NCBI RefSeq assembly: GCF_900156695.1
Contig: NZ_FTOM01000008.1
Span: 1 to 64,000, forward strand
Length of the DNA: 64,000 nt
Source: Phaeovulum vinaykumarii
GTDB lineage: Bacteria > Pseudomonadota > Alphaproteobacteria > Rhodobacterales > Rhodobacteraceae
Reading direction: 5' to 3'
The translations under genes and the position numbers were made by a program. The notes below the pieces were generated by a model that worked only from the letters and a program-made list of their open reading frames with translations, had not been told where the DNA came from and did not search any database. Each line of letters opens with the position of its first letter. Position 1 is the first letter of the stretch. Positions 23,374 through 31,881 of this stretch are shown here, one piece after another.

Positions 23374-24464
23374 TGCGCCCGCTCGAAGGGCTGAATGTCG
23401 TTGCGGTCGAACAGGCCGTCGCCGCGCCCTATTGCACCGCGCGGCTGGCCGATGCGGGCGCGCGCGTTTGCAAGATCGAGCGCCCTACGGGGGATTTCGC
23501 GCGCGGCTATGATTCGGTGGCCCGGGGGCAGTCGAGCTATTTCGTCTGGCTCAACCGCGGCAAGGAAAGCCATGTGCTGGATCTGGCGCAGGACGAGGGC
23601 CGCGCGCATCTGGCCGAGATGATCGCGGGTGCCGACGTGCTGGTGCAGAACCTCAAGCCGGGTGCGATGGGGCGAATGGGGTTGGACCCGGCGGCGCTGT
23701 GCGCGCGTCATCCGCGGCTGATCGCCTGTTCGATCTCGGGCTATGGCGAGGGGGGGCCGATGGCCGAACGCAAGGCCTATGACCTGCTGATCCAGGCCGA
23801 ATCGGGTCTGGCCTCGATCACCGGCGGGCCCGAATCGCCCGCGCGCGTGGGGATCTCGGTGGTCGATATCGCCACCGGGGCGGCCGCGCACAGCGCCATC
23901 CTCGAAGCGCTGATCGCGCGCGGCATCACCGGGCGGGGCTGTCACATCGCGGTGTCGATGTTCGACGTGATCGCCGATTGGCTGGCCGTGCCGCTTCTTC
24001 AGGCCGAGGGCGGGCAGCCCCCCGCGCGGGTCGGGCTGTCGCATCCCTCGATCGCGCCCTATGGCGCCTTTGCCGCAGCCGATGGCAGGGTGTTCCTGAT
24101 CTCGATCCAGAGCGACCGGGAATGGACGATTTTCTGCCGGGAAATTCTGGAAGAACCGGAATTAGCGGAAGATCCGATGTTTCAGAATAATGTGGCGCGC
24201 GTGCAGAACCGTGCCGAAACCGACGCGCTGGTGCGGGCGGCCTTTGCCCGCCACGAGGGCGCGGCGCTCGAGGCGCGACTGGCTGCGGCCGATGTCGCCT
24301 TTGCCGCCGTCAACGACATGGCGGGCCTTTCGGCGCATCCGCATCTGCGCCGCGCGCAGGTCGACACCCCGGCCGGCCCCGTGGCGATCCCCGCGCCGCC
24401 CGCGCTGTTCGACGGCACGGCCCGCGCGCTGGGCCCCGTTCCCGCAATCGGAGAGGTGCCATGA
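23373..24464 (+). CDS. CaiB/BaiF family (class III) CoA transferase
   Basis: This 363-residue protein moves CoA between carboxylic acids. Family features are LEGLNVVAVEQAVAAPYCTARLADAGA, KIERPTGDFARGYD, FVWLNRGKESHVLDL with ADVLVQNLKPGAMGRMGLD, and the conserved ISGYGEGGPMAERKAYDLLIQAESG whose Asp is the expected catalytic residue. AAYGAFAAADGRVFLISIQ-like text closes the core. It overlaps the acyl-CoA dehydrogenase gene and, by ATGA, the hydratase gene. A dicarboxylate such as succinate, itaconate, mesaconate or methylsuccinate is a plausible acceptor by family precedent; this is inference. Confidence 0.92.
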   Translation: MRPLEGLNVVAVEQAVAAPYCTARLADAGARVCKIERPTGDFARGYDSVARGQSSYFVWLNRGKESHVLDLAQDEGRAHLAEMIAGADVLVQNLKPGAMGRMGLDPAALCARHPRLIACSISGYGEGGPMAERKAYDLLIQAESGLASITGGPESPARVGISVVDIATGAAAHSAILEALIARGITGRGCHIAVSMFDVIADWLAVPLLQAEGGQPPARVGLSHPSIAPYGAFAAADGRVFLISIQSDREWTIFCREILEEPELAEDPMFQNNVARVQNRAETDALVRAAFARHEGAALEARLAAADVAFAAVNDMAGLSAHPHLRRAQVDTPAGPVAIPAPPALFDGTARALGPVPAIGEVP

Positions 24465-25282
24465 TCGACCTTGACCACCTGCGCCGCTGGATCGGCCGCA
24501 GCGATAGCGCCCAGGAACGGCTGAGCCCGGATCTGATCGCGCGCCTCTGCGCCACGCTCGACCAGCCCACGCCCGAAGGGACCGCGCCGCTTCTGATCCA
24601 CCTGTGCCTGGCGCCGCCGGTGGTGCCCACGGCGCGGCTGGGCCCCGACGGTCACCCCGCGCGCGGTGGCTTCCTGCCGCCAGTAGCGTTGCCCAACCGC
24701 ATGTGGGCCGGCGGCGCCTTCACCTTTCACAGGCCTTTGAAATCCAGCGATAATGTCACGCGGCACTCCACCATCCGCGACGTGGTTCTGAAAGAGGGGC
24801 GCTCGGGGCCGCTGTGCTTTGTCACCGTCGATCACCGGATCGAGACCGACGGCGCCCTGGCGATCGAGGAACGCCAGGATATCGTCTATCGCCCGGCCAG
24901 CCGCCCCGGCCCGCGCCGCGGCGACCCCGCCCCGCGCGGCGCGTTCCACGAGGGCGTCAACGGCGCGGCGGTGGTTCTGTTCCGCTATTCGGCGCTGACC
25001 TTCAACGGCCACCGCATCCATTACGACCGCCCGCATACGGTCGAGGTCGAGGGCTATCCCGGCCTTGTCGTGCATGGCCCGTTGCAGGCCACCTGGCTGT
25101 GCCAATTCGCCGAACGGATCGCGGGGCGCGCGCCTGCCCGGTTCGAATTCCGCGCGCTCTCGCCCCTCTTCGACGGTGACGCCATCTCGATCAACGCGGA
25201 CTGGGAGGGGGGCGAGCTGGCGCTCTGGACGGCGGCCGAAGGCGGGCCCATCGCCATGCAGGCCCGCGCCTTCTGGGAATGA
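24461..25282 (+). CDS. Mesaconyl-C4-CoA/itaconyl-CoA hydratase-like protein
   Basis: This 273-residue protein has the two-hotdog layout of the HTD2/FAS1-like dehydratases, to which mesaconyl-C4-CoA hydratase and itaconyl-CoA hydratase belong. Visible blocks are GFLPPVALPNRMWAGGAFTF, STIRDVVLKEGRSGPLCFVTVDHRI, ERQDIVYR and, in the second half, FNGHRIHYDRPHTVEVEGYPGLVVHGPLQA, where Asp/His and the GLVVHGPL helix form the usual MaoC-type active site. The length is that of the family. It is the last gene of the acyl-CoA dehydrogenase operon. Hydration of a branched dicarboxylyl enoyl-CoA is the best guess; no citramalyl-CoA lyase is present in the window. Confidence 0.87.
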   Translation: MIDLDHLRRWIGRSDSAQERLSPDLIARLCATLDQPTPEGTAPLLIHLCLAPPVVPTARLGPDGHPARGGFLPPVALPNRMWAGGAFTFHRPLKSSDNVTRHSTIRDVVLKEGRSGPLCFVTVDHRIETDGALAIEERQDIVYRPASRPGPRRGDPAPRGAFHEGVNGAAVVLFRYSALTFNGHRIHYDRPHTVEVEGYPGLVVHGPLQATWLCQFAERIAGRAPARFEFRALSPLFDGDAISINADWEGGELALWTAAEGGPIAMQARAFWE

Positions 25283-25284
25283 AG

Positions 25285-25309
25285 AAGGGCGCCGCACGGC
25301 GCCCTTTCT
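25285..25309. terminator. Bidirectional terminator between hydratase gene and pheT
   Basis: aagggcgccg (25285-25294) and cggcgccctt (25297-25306) are perfect complements separated by two bases, followed by TCT on the plus strand and CTTC on the minus strand. It lies between convergent genes. Confidence 0.7.
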
Positions 25310-25339
25310 CAATTTCGGGAATAGCTGAATTTTCAGGGA

Positions 25340-27748
25340 TCAGCCGCGCAGAACCGCGCCGCTGGCCTTGCCGACCTTTTCCACGACCTTGGCGCAGACG
25401 GCCTCGATCTCCTTGTCGGTCAGCGTGGTCGCGCGCGGTTGCAGGCGCACGGCCAGAGCCACGGATTTCTTGCCCGCGCCCATCTGCGCCTCGGCCTTCT
25501 CGCCGGCGAAGACGTCAAAGACCGACACGCGCTCGATCAGGGCCTTGTCGGCGCCCTGCGCGGCGTTGACCAGAACGCTGGCCTCGACACCGGCATCCAC
25601 CACGAAGGCAAAGTCACGCTCGACCGCCTGAAGATCCGACAGCACCAGCGCCGGACGCGTGGGCGTCTTCGTCTTCGGGAAGGGCACGTTCTCGAGCCAG
25701 ATGCTGAAGGCCACCGCCGGCCCCTTGAGCCCCAGATCGCGCAGCACGCGGGGATGGATCTCGCCGAAGACGGCCAGCCGGTTCGGCCCCAGCCCCATCA
25801 CGCCCGCGCGGCCGGGATGCCACCAGCCATCGAGCTTGCGCGAGATCTGCATCCGCGCAGGCGCCCCCACGGCGGCCAGAACCGCCTCGGCATCGGCCTT
25901 GGCGTCGAACACGTCCACCCCGCGGCGCGAGGCCCAGGGGTCGCGCGCCGCCGTGGCGCCGACCAGAAGGCCCGCGGCCTGAAGACGCTGCTCGCCCGGC
26001 TCGCCGCCGTGGAAGACCGGCCCCACCTCGAACAGCGCCATCTCGCCCTGCCCGCGCGCCTGGTTGCGCGCCGCAGCTTGCAGAAGGCCCGGAAGAAGGT
26101 CCGGCCGCAGATGCGTCATTTCCGACGAGATCGGGTTTTCCAGCCGCGTCGCCTCGGCCCCGCCGCCGAACATCGCCGCGGCCCCCGCGTCGATGAAGGA
26201 ATAGGTTACGCATTCGTTATAGCCCAGCGCCGCAATCTGGCGCCGCGCGATGCGCTCGCGCACCTGCATCGGCATCAGGATCGGACCGGGCACGCCCACC
26301 GTCTCGCGCGCGAGGGGCTTGCCCTCCAGCTTGGTCAGCGAGGCCACGCGGGCCACTTCCTCGACCAGATCGGCCTCGCCCAGCACATCGGGGCGCCAGC
26401 TCGGCGGATGCGCCATGTCCCCGTCCAGCGTGAAGCCCAGCGACTCGAGCGTGGCGCGTTGCGTGGCTTCGGGAATCTCCATGCCGACAAGACGTTGCAC
26501 GCGGGCCGGGTCCAGCCGATAGGCGCGGCCCGTGTCGGGCACGGCGCCGTCCGAGACCACCGCGGAGGCCTCGCCGCCGCAGAGATCCAGCACCATCTGC
26601 GTGGCCAGCTCCAGCCCCGGAAGGGTGAAGTCCGGGTCCACGCCGCGTTCGAAGCGATAGCGCGCGTCCGAGTTGATCTTGAGCGCGCGCCCCGTGGCGG
26701 CAATGGTGATCGGATCCCAATAGGCGCTTTCCAGGAACACGTCGGTCGTGTCCTCGGTGCAGCCCGACAGCTCGCCCCCCATCACGCCGGCCAGGCTTTC
26801 GGGGCCGGCGTCATCGCAGATCACCATCTGACCTGCGCGCAAGGTATAAGTCTTGCCGTCCAGCGCCAGGAACTCCTCGCCGCCGCGGGCGGGCACGATG
26901 CGCAGATCGCCCTTGACCTTGCCGGCGTCGAAGACGTGCAGCGGGCGGTTCAGGTCATAGGTGAAGAAGTTGGTGATATCGACCAGCGCCGAGATCGGCC
27001 GCAGCCCGATCGCCGTCAGCCGCGCCTTCAGCCAGTCGGGGCTTTCGCCGTTCGTCACGCCGCGGATCAGGCGCCCGGTGAAATAGGGGCAGCCCTTCTG
27101 CTTCAGGCTGTCGTCGATCTGCACCTTGATCGGGCTGTCAAAGCCGCCCGGCACCGGCGTGATCTCGAGCGGCTTGAGCCGCCCCAGCCCGCGCGCCGCC
27201 AGATCGCGCGCCACGCCGCGCACGCCCAGCGCATCGGGGCGGTTGGGGGTGATGGCGATGTCGATCACCGGATCCACGGCGTCGGGGCGGTTCTCGGCCA
27301 GCCAGTCCACGAAACGATCACCCACCTTGCCCGAGGGCAATTCGATGATGCCGTCATGTTCGTCCGACAGTTCCAGCTCGCGTTCCGAGGCCATCATGCC
27401 GTGGCTCTCGACGCCGCGGATCTTGCCCACGCCCAGCGTCACGTCGATGCCGGGGACATAATCGCCGGGCTTGCACAGGACCACGGTGATGCCGGCGCGC
27501 GCATTGGGGGCGCCGCAGACGATCTGCTTCTCGCCCTCGTCGGTCTCGACCCGGCAGACGCGCAGCTTGTCGGCATCGGGGTGCTGTTCGGCATGGACCA
27601 CGCGCGCCAGCGTGAAGGGCGCCAGCTTCGCGGCGGGGTTCACGACCTCCTCGACCTCGAGGCCAAGATCGGTCAGCGCCGCGGCGATCTCCTCGACCGA
27701 GGCGTCGGTTTCGAGATGGTCTTTCAGCCAGGAGAGGGTGAATTTCAT
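25340..27748 (-). CDS. pheT: Phenylalanyl-tRNA synthetase beta subunit
   Basis: This 802-residue protein is the beta chain of the alpha2-beta2 PheRS. Its start [33 protein letters not shown] is standard. The N-terminal tRNA-binding EMAP-like domain (LRVCRVETDEGEKQIVCGAPNARAG), B3/B4 editing domain, B5 DNA-binding-like domain and the C-terminal anticodon-binding FDX-ACB domain (PALVLSDLQAVERDFAFVVD to the end) are all present. It is not directly next to pheS: a DUF2513-like gene sits between, overlapping the pheT start by ATGA. Confidence 0.97.
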   Translation of the reverse strand: MKFTLSWLKDHLETDASVEEIAAALTDLGLEVEEVVNPAAKLAPFTLARVVHAEQHPDADKLRVCRVETDEGEKQIVCGAPNARAGITVVLCKPGDYVPGIDVTLGVGKIRGVESHGMMASERELELSDEHDGIIELPSGKVGDRFVDWLAENRPDAVDPVIDIAITPNRPDALGVRGVARDLAARGLGRLKPLEITPVPGGFDSPIKVQIDDSLKQKGCPYFTGRLIRGVTNGESPDWLKARLTAIGLRPISALVDITNFFTYDLNRPLHVFDAGKVKGDLRIVPARGGEEFLALDGKTYTLRAGQMVICDDAGPESLAGVMGGELSGCTEDTTDVFLESAYWDPITIAATGRALKINSDARYRFERGVDPDFTLPGLELATQMVLDLCGGEASAVVSDGAVPDTGRAYRLDPARVQRLVGMEIPEATQRATLESLGFTLDGDMAHPPSWRPDVLGEADLVEEVARVASLTKLEGKPLARETVGVPGPILMPMQVRERIARRQIAALGYNECVTYSFIDAGAAAMFGGGAEATRLENPISSEMTHLRPDLLPGLLQAAARNQARGQGEMALFEVGPVFHGGEPGEQRLQAAGLLVGATAARDPWASRRGVDVFDAKADAEAVLAAVGAPARMQISRKLDGWWHPGRAGVMGLGPNRLAVFGEIHPRVLRDLGLKGPAVAFSIWLENVPFPKTKTPTRPALVLSDLQAVERDFAFVVDAGVEASVLVNAAQGADKALIERVSVFDVFAGEKAEAQMGAGKKSVALAVRLQPRATTLTDKEIEAVCAKVVEKVGKASGAVLRG

Positions 27749-28095
27749 AGCGTGATCCCCAGCTTTTCGGCGGCTGCCTGTTTCAGATAAGCAACGGCAA
27801 TGTCTTTCATCATACCCAAGGTAGCGCCGCCGACGGCAGCGGCGCCTTCCTTGGTCTTCTCCCAGATGCCGTCATTTCTGATGGCATCAAGGTAATCGTG
27901 GCCCGCGGAAGTAAGGCGCATCCCATGCTTGCCCACTGGCGCCACCAGACCTTCGTCTATCATCAGGTGAACGTGCCCGCGCTCATTCCACTCTGCGTCG
28001 TCGTCCTTCGTTAATCCGGGCATGAATAGTAGCCAATCCTCGTCGGCTTCATACTTGAACAGAAGCTCTCGGATATATTCATCGTCCCGCTTCAC
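27745..28095 (-). CDS. DUF2513-like protein inside pheST
   Basis: This 116-residue protein begins [24 protein letters not shown] and contains [44 protein letters not shown], the pattern I associate with DUF2513, a small winged-helix-like family common in mobile and phage-related DNA. It starts at a GTG that overlaps the pheS stop (GTGA), and its stop overlaps the pheT start (ATGA), so all three are translationally coupled. By hand count the 300 bases 27781-28080 are about 55 percent G+C, well below the neighbours, which suggests acquisition. The function is unknown; DNA binding is only a guess. Confidence 0.82.
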   Translation of the reverse strand: MKRDDEYIRELLFKYEADEDWLLFMPGLTKDDDAEWNERGHVHLMIDEGLVAPVGKHGMRLTSAGHDYLDAIRNDGIWEKTKEGAAAVGGATLGMMKDIAVAYLKQAAAEKLGITL

Positions 28096-29177
28096 CGGCT
28101 AAGCCCCCCGAACACCGTCGGCAGGTCCAGCGCACTGAAGCCATAATGTTTCAGCCAGCGCAGGTCGCTTTCGAAGAAGGCGCGCAGGTCGGGGATGCCG
28201 TATTTCAGCATGGCCAGACGGTCGATGCCCATGCCGAAGGCAAAGCCCTGGAATTCGTCGGGGTTGACGCCCGCGGCGGCCAGCACCTTGGGGTGCACCA
28301 TGCCCGAGCCCAGGATCTCCATCCAGTCGTTGCCCTGCCCGATCTTGAGCTGGCCGCCCTCCCACGAGCAGCGGATGTCCACCTCGGCCGAAGGTTCGGT
28401 GAAGGGGAAGTGGCTGGCGCGGAAGCGCAGCTCGACGTCCGGCACCTCGAAGAAGCTGCGGCAGAATTCTTCCAGCACCCATTTGAGGTTCGCCATCGAG
28501 ATGTCGCGGCCGATGGCCAGCCCCTCGACCTGGTGGAACATCGGCGTGTGGGTCTGGTCCATGTCCATGCGGTAGACGCGGCCCGGCGCGATCACGCGGA
28601 TGGGCGCGCCCTGGGCCTGCATGGCGCGGATCTGCACCGGGCTCGTGTGGGTGCGCAGCACATGCGGCGGGCGCGGGTCGGCCGGATCGCGCGCCATGAA
28701 GAAGGTGTCGTGTTCCTGGCGCGCGGGATGTTCGGGCGCGATGTTGAGCGCGTCGAAGTTGAACCAGTCGCTTTCGACCTGCGGACCCTCGGCCACGGCA
28801 AAGCCCATGTCGGCGAAGATCGCGGTGATCTCGTCCATGACCTGGGACACGGGGTGGATGGTGCCGGTGCGGCGCGGACGGGCGGGCAGCGTGACATCCA
28901 GCCATTCGGCGGCCAGGCGCGCCTCGAGCGCGGCATCGGCCAGCGCGGCCTTGCGCGCGCGCAGCGCCGCGTCGATCTCGTCCTTGAGCGCGTTGAGCCG
29001 GGCACCGGCGGCCTGACGCTCGTCGGCGGCCATCTTGCCCAGTTCGCGCATCTTCAGGCTGATCTCGCCCTTCTTGCCCAGCGCCCCCACCCGGATGGCT
29101 TCCAGCGCGGCTTCGTCCGCGGCCTCCCTGATCGCGTCCAGATACCGGCTCAGCAGCGCGTCGAGATCGTCGGCCAT
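28092..29177 (-). CDS. pheS: Phenylalanyl-tRNA synthetase alpha subunit
   Basis: This 361-residue protein is the catalytic class II subunit. The N-terminal coiled coil (residues 1-100) is followed by motif 1 ([19 protein letters not shown]), [22 protein letters not shown], motif 2 ([24 protein letters not shown]) and motif 3 ([22 protein letters not shown]). GGAGAGG precedes the ATG at 29177; the longer frame upstream reads through the rplT terminator. It heads the pheS-DUF2513-pheT transcript. Confidence 0.97.
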   Translation of the reverse strand: MADDLDALLSRYLDAIREAADEAALEAIRVGALGKKGEISLKMRELGKMAADERQAAGARLNALKDEIDAALRARKAALADAALEARLAAEWLDVTLPARPRRTGTIHPVSQVMDEITAIFADMGFAVAEGPQVESDWFNFDALNIAPEHPARQEHDTFFMARDPADPRPPHVLRTHTSPVQIRAMQAQGAPIRVIAPGRVYRMDMDQTHTPMFHQVEGLAIGRDISMANLKWVLEEFCRSFFEVPDVELRFRASHFPFTEPSAEVDIRCSWEGGQLKIGQGNDWMEILGSGMVHPKVLAAAGVNPDEFQGFAFGMGIDRLAMLKYGIPDLRAFFESDLRWLKHYGFSALDLPTVFGGLSR

Positions 29178-29242
29178 GTCGTCCCTCTCCTGAAGTCGCG
29201 CCCGTGCTAGCCAGAGGGCGGCGCGAATGCAAGCATGCAAAG

Positions 29243-29273
29243 AAAAACCCGCACAGGCCGGGGCCTGCGCGGG
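29243..29273 (-). terminator. Rho-independent terminator between rplT and pheS
   Basis: On the minus strand CCCGCGCAGG and CCTGTGCGGG pair over 10 positions (one G-T wobble) with a 6-base loop and are followed by TTTTTC. It ends rpmI-rplT; because pheS starts only 66 bases on, it could also act as an attenuator for pheST. Confidence 0.9.
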
Positions 29274-29298
29274 TGTCGATCGTCCCGATGTCGGGAAA

Positions 29299-29664
29299 TC
29301 AGGCGGCCTGCGCGGCCTTGGCCTTTTCCAGGATGGCGGCAAAGGCCTCGGGTTCGTTGATGGCCAGATCGGCCAGAACCTTGCGGTCAACCTCGATGCC
29401 GGCCAGCGACAGCAGGTTGATGAAACGCGAATAGGTCATCTCGGCGTCCAGCGCGCGGACGGCGGCGTTGATCCGCTGGATCCACAGCGCGCGGAAGTTG
29501 CGCTTGCGCTGCTTGCGGTCGCGCGTGGCGTATTGCATCGCCTTGTCGACGGCCTGCGTGGCCGTGCGGAAGTTGCGCGAGCGTGCGGAATAATAGCCCT
29601 TGGCCTTCTTGATGACCTTGCGGTGGGCGGCGTGAGTGACCTTGCCGGATTTGACGCGTGCCAT
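29299..29664 (-). CDS. rplT: 50S ribosomal protein L20
   Basis: This 121-residue protein is bL20. It begins [58 protein letters not shown] and continues with [23 protein letters not shown], all conserved. It is 15 bases downstream of rpmI; the usual infC is not upstream in this window. Confidence 0.98.
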   Translation of the reverse strand: MARVKSGKVTHAAHRKVIKKAKGYYSARSRNFRTATQAVDKAMQYATRDRKQRKRNFRALWIQRINAAVRALDAEMTYSRFINLLSLAGIEVDRKVLADLAINEPEAFAAILEKAKAAQAA

Positions 29665-29679
29665 GTGCGAGCCTCCCCC

Positions 29680-29880
29680 TTAGCGGTTATAGGGCATGTA
29701 TTTCTTGACGATCTTGGCGTCGCAATCGGCCAGGACCATCGTGCCCGCGGTCTCGCGGATGAACTTCGGCGTGCGCTTGATCATGCCGTGCCGCTTGCCG
29801 GCGGGGCCCACTTTCACCTTGCCAGAGGCGGTGAACTTGAACCGCTTTTTCGCAGCGGACTTGGTCTTCATCTTGGGCAT
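29680..29880 (-). CDS. rpmI: 50S ribosomal protein L35
   Basis: This 66-residue protein is bL35: [33 protein letters not shown], then [15 protein letters not shown] and [15 protein letters not shown] lies 6 bases before the ATG at 29880; an ATG two codons earlier overlaps that site and is not used. It starts the rpmI-rplT operon. Confidence 0.97.
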   Translation of the reverse strand: MPKMKTKSAAKKRFKFTASGKVKVGPAGKRHGMIKRTPKFIRETAGTMVLADCDAKIVKKYMPYNR

Positions 29881-29983
29881 TTCCATCTCCTTTCAGAGGC
29901 GGTTATCGCGCGACTCGGCATGCCACACCGGCCGGACGCGCGGGTTTGGAGCGTGCGCCATACACGCCAGCGGACCCTTTGGC

Positions 29984-30009
29984 AAGAAAGAAACCGCCCC
30001 GAAGGGCGG
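29984..30009 (-). terminator. Terminator with UUCG loop after small membrane protein gene
   Basis: On the minus strand CCGCCC-TTCG-GGGCGG is a perfect 6-pair stem with the very stable UUCG loop, followed by TTTCTTTC. It ends the pyk-side transcript before rpmI. Confidence 0.85.
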
Positions 30010-30038
30010 CCCCGGCCGTTCCGGCGCTGCGCGCGCGC

Positions 30039-30269
30039 TCAGATCTCGGCAACGGCGCGCTGCACCACGCGCGCAAAGACATCGGGCACGTCGTCGGGCG
30101 CATAGCCGCCCGGCTTCGAGACCATCGCCATCAGGATCAGGCAGCCGCCCGACACGATCGACACCGCCGCCCCCCGCGGCGAATGCCCTCCGGACAGCGA
30201 GGACAGCATCGCGGGAATCGAAAACGCCGCGATCACCAGCCCAAGCACCAGAAAAACATCACTTTCCAT
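30039..30269 (-). CDS. Small inner-membrane protein of unknown function
   Basis: This 76-residue protein has two hydrophobic segments (about residues 4-20 and 34-50: VFLVLGLVIAAFSIPAML and GAAVSIVSGGCLILMAMV) and a soluble acidic tail (PDDVPDVFARVVQRAVAEI). The ATG at 30269 is preferred; a GTG nine bases upstream is possible, and neither has a strong ribosome site. It is 35 bases downstream of pyk and followed by its own terminator. A CtrA-like box lies directly upstream. I do not know a named family. Confidence 0.72.
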   Translation of the reverse strand: MESDVFLVLGLVIAAFSIPAMLSSLSGGHSPRGAAVSIVSGGCLILMAMVSKPGGYAPDDVPDVFARVVQRAVAEI

Positions 30270-30287
30270 ACCCGTCACACCCGGTTG

Positions 30288-30302
30288 TTAACCCGGCGTT
30301 AA
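30288..30302. promoter_or_regulatory. Candidate CtrA box TTAA-N7-TTAA
   Basis: TTAA-cccggcg-TTAA matches the CtrA consensus of alphaproteobacteria and reads TTAAC-N5-GTTAAG in the longer form. It lies between the pyk stop and the small membrane protein, about 19 bases before the latter's ATG. Confidence 0.45.
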
Positions 30303-30304
30303 GG

Positions 30305-31750
30305 TTACTCCGGGTCGGTGCGGAAAATCAAACGCTCATCGCAGGGGGCCACGCGCAGGATGTTGGTCGTGCCCTGCACGTTGAAGGGCACCCCGGCGAT
30401 GACCACGATCTGGTGGGTCTCGTCGGCAAAGCCGAAGTCGCGGGCGGCGCGGGCGGCGTTGACCACGGCCATCTTGAAGCGCTCGACTTCCTCGCAGCGC
30501 ACGGTGTGCACGCCCCAGGTCAGCGCCAGCCGGCGCAGCGTGTCGGTGATGGGCGACAGCGCGATCACCGGCACCTTGGGCCGTTCGCGCGCCACCAGCC
30601 CGACCGTGCGCCCCGACTGGGTATAGCAGCAGATGGCCGAGACATCGGTGGTCTCGGCGATCTCGCGGGCGGCAGCCACGATCCCTTCGGCCACGGTGTG
30701 ACGCACGGCGTTGCGGCTGGCCTCGATGATGGCGCGGAAGGTGGGGTCATCCTCGACCGACTGGGCCACGGAATCCATCGTGCGCACAGCCTCGACCGGA
30801 TAGCGCCCCGCCGCCGATTCCGCCGACAGCATCACCGCATCGGCGCCTTCGTAGATGGCGGTGGCCACGTCCGAGACCTCGGCGCGGGTGGGCATCGGGC
30901 TTTCGATCATGCTCTCGAGCATCTGCGTGGCCACGATCACCGGCTTGGCGGCCGCGCGCGCACCACGGATCAGCTGCTTCTGGATCGGCGGCACCGCATG
31001 AACAGGCAGTTCCACCCCCAGATCGCCGCGCGCGACCATGATCCCGTCCGACACCTTCAGGATCTCGGGATAGGCCTTCACCGCGGCCGGCTTCTCGATC
31101 TTGGACAGGATCGCGGCACGCCCGCGGGCCAGCTCGCGCGCCTCGATCACATCCTCGGGGCGCTGCACGAAAGACAGCGCCAGCCAGTCCACGCCCATCT
31201 CGCAGGCGAATTCCAGATCTTCGCGGTCCTTGTCCGACAGCGCCGCCACCGGCAGCACCACATCGGGCACGTTCACGCCCTTGCGGTTCGAGATGGTGCC
31301 GCCCACCGTCACCACGCAATCGGCGAACTCGGGGCCGCAATCCTGGACCCGCAGGCGGATCTTGCCGTCGTTGACCAGAAGCGTGGTGCCCGGCACCAGC
31401 GCGGCAAAGATCTCGGGGTGGGGCAGGCAGACGCGGTGGCCATCGCCGTCGGCGGGGTTGAGGTCGAAGCGGAAGAGGTTGCCCTCCTCGAGATCGGCGG
31501 CGCCCACGGCAAAGGTGCCCACGCGCAGCTTCGGCCCCTGAAGGTCGGCCAGCACGGCGATGGGGCGACCGGTCTCTTCCTCGATGCGGCGCAGGATGTC
31601 ATAGCGTTCGCGGTGATCGTCATGCGTGCCGTGGCTCATGTTGAGCCGGAACACGTCCGCCCCCGCCGCGAACAGCGCCTTGATCGTTTCGTAATCGCTT
31701 GAAGACGGGCCCAGCGTGGCCACGATCTTGACGTTGCGAAGGCGTCTCAT
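30305..31750 (-). CDS. pyk: Pyruvate kinase
   Basis: This 481-residue enzyme converts phosphoenolpyruvate and ADP to pyruvate and ATP. It begins MRRLRNVKIVATLGPSSSDYETIKALF and has FRLNMSHGTHDDH, VLADLQGPKLRVG, the active-site Lys region RAAILSKIEKPAAV, GIMVARGDLGVELP and VATQMLESMIESPMPTRAEVSDVA (substrate and Mg/K sites). The C-terminal allosteric domain is complete. The ATG at 31750 is preferred, since the upstream extension of the frame is unrelated to the family. Confidence 0.97.
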   Translation of the reverse strand: MRRLRNVKIVATLGPSSSDYETIKALFAAGADVFRLNMSHGTHDDHRERYDILRRIEEETGRPIAVLADLQGPKLRVGTFAVGAADLEEGNLFRFDLNPADGDGHRVCLPHPEIFAALVPGTTLLVNDGKIRLRVQDCGPEFADCVVTVGGTISNRKGVNVPDVVLPVAALSDKDREDLEFACEMGVDWLALSFVQRPEDVIEARELARGRAAILSKIEKPAAVKAYPEILKVSDGIMVARGDLGVELPVHAVPPIQKQLIRGARAAAKPVIVATQMLESMIESPMPTRAEVSDVATAIYEGADAVMLSAESAAGRYPVEAVRTMDSVAQSVEDDPTFRAIIEASRNAVRHTVAEGIVAAAREIAETTDVSAICCYTQSGRTVGLVARERPKVPVIALSPITDTLRRLALTWGVHTVRCEEVERFKMAVVNAARAARDFGFADETHQIVVIAGVPFNVQGTTNILRVAPCDERLIFRTDPE

Positions 31751-31804
31751 CCTGCCTCTTTCTCCGGTTGTGTCGGCGCTAACATGCATTCTCTATCGCG
31801 CATA

Positions 31805-31820
31805 TTGCCCCAGGGGGCAA
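31805..31820. promoter_or_regulatory. Palindrome ttgcccc-ag-ggggcaa
   Basis: A perfect 7-2-7 inverted repeat in the 131-base divergent region between pyk and the N-formylglutamate amidohydrolase gene. It is well placed for an operator of either gene. Confidence 0.4.
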
Positions 31821-31881
31821 CTGGCGCCCCACGCTGCGCTGCGGTAATGAAACCCAATTCAACCCGAAAGGTTACAGCAAG

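Noticed and set aside
25439-27790. 783-codon plus-strand frame opposite pheT
   Set aside because: pheT is unmistakable on the minus strand; this is its antisense shadow.
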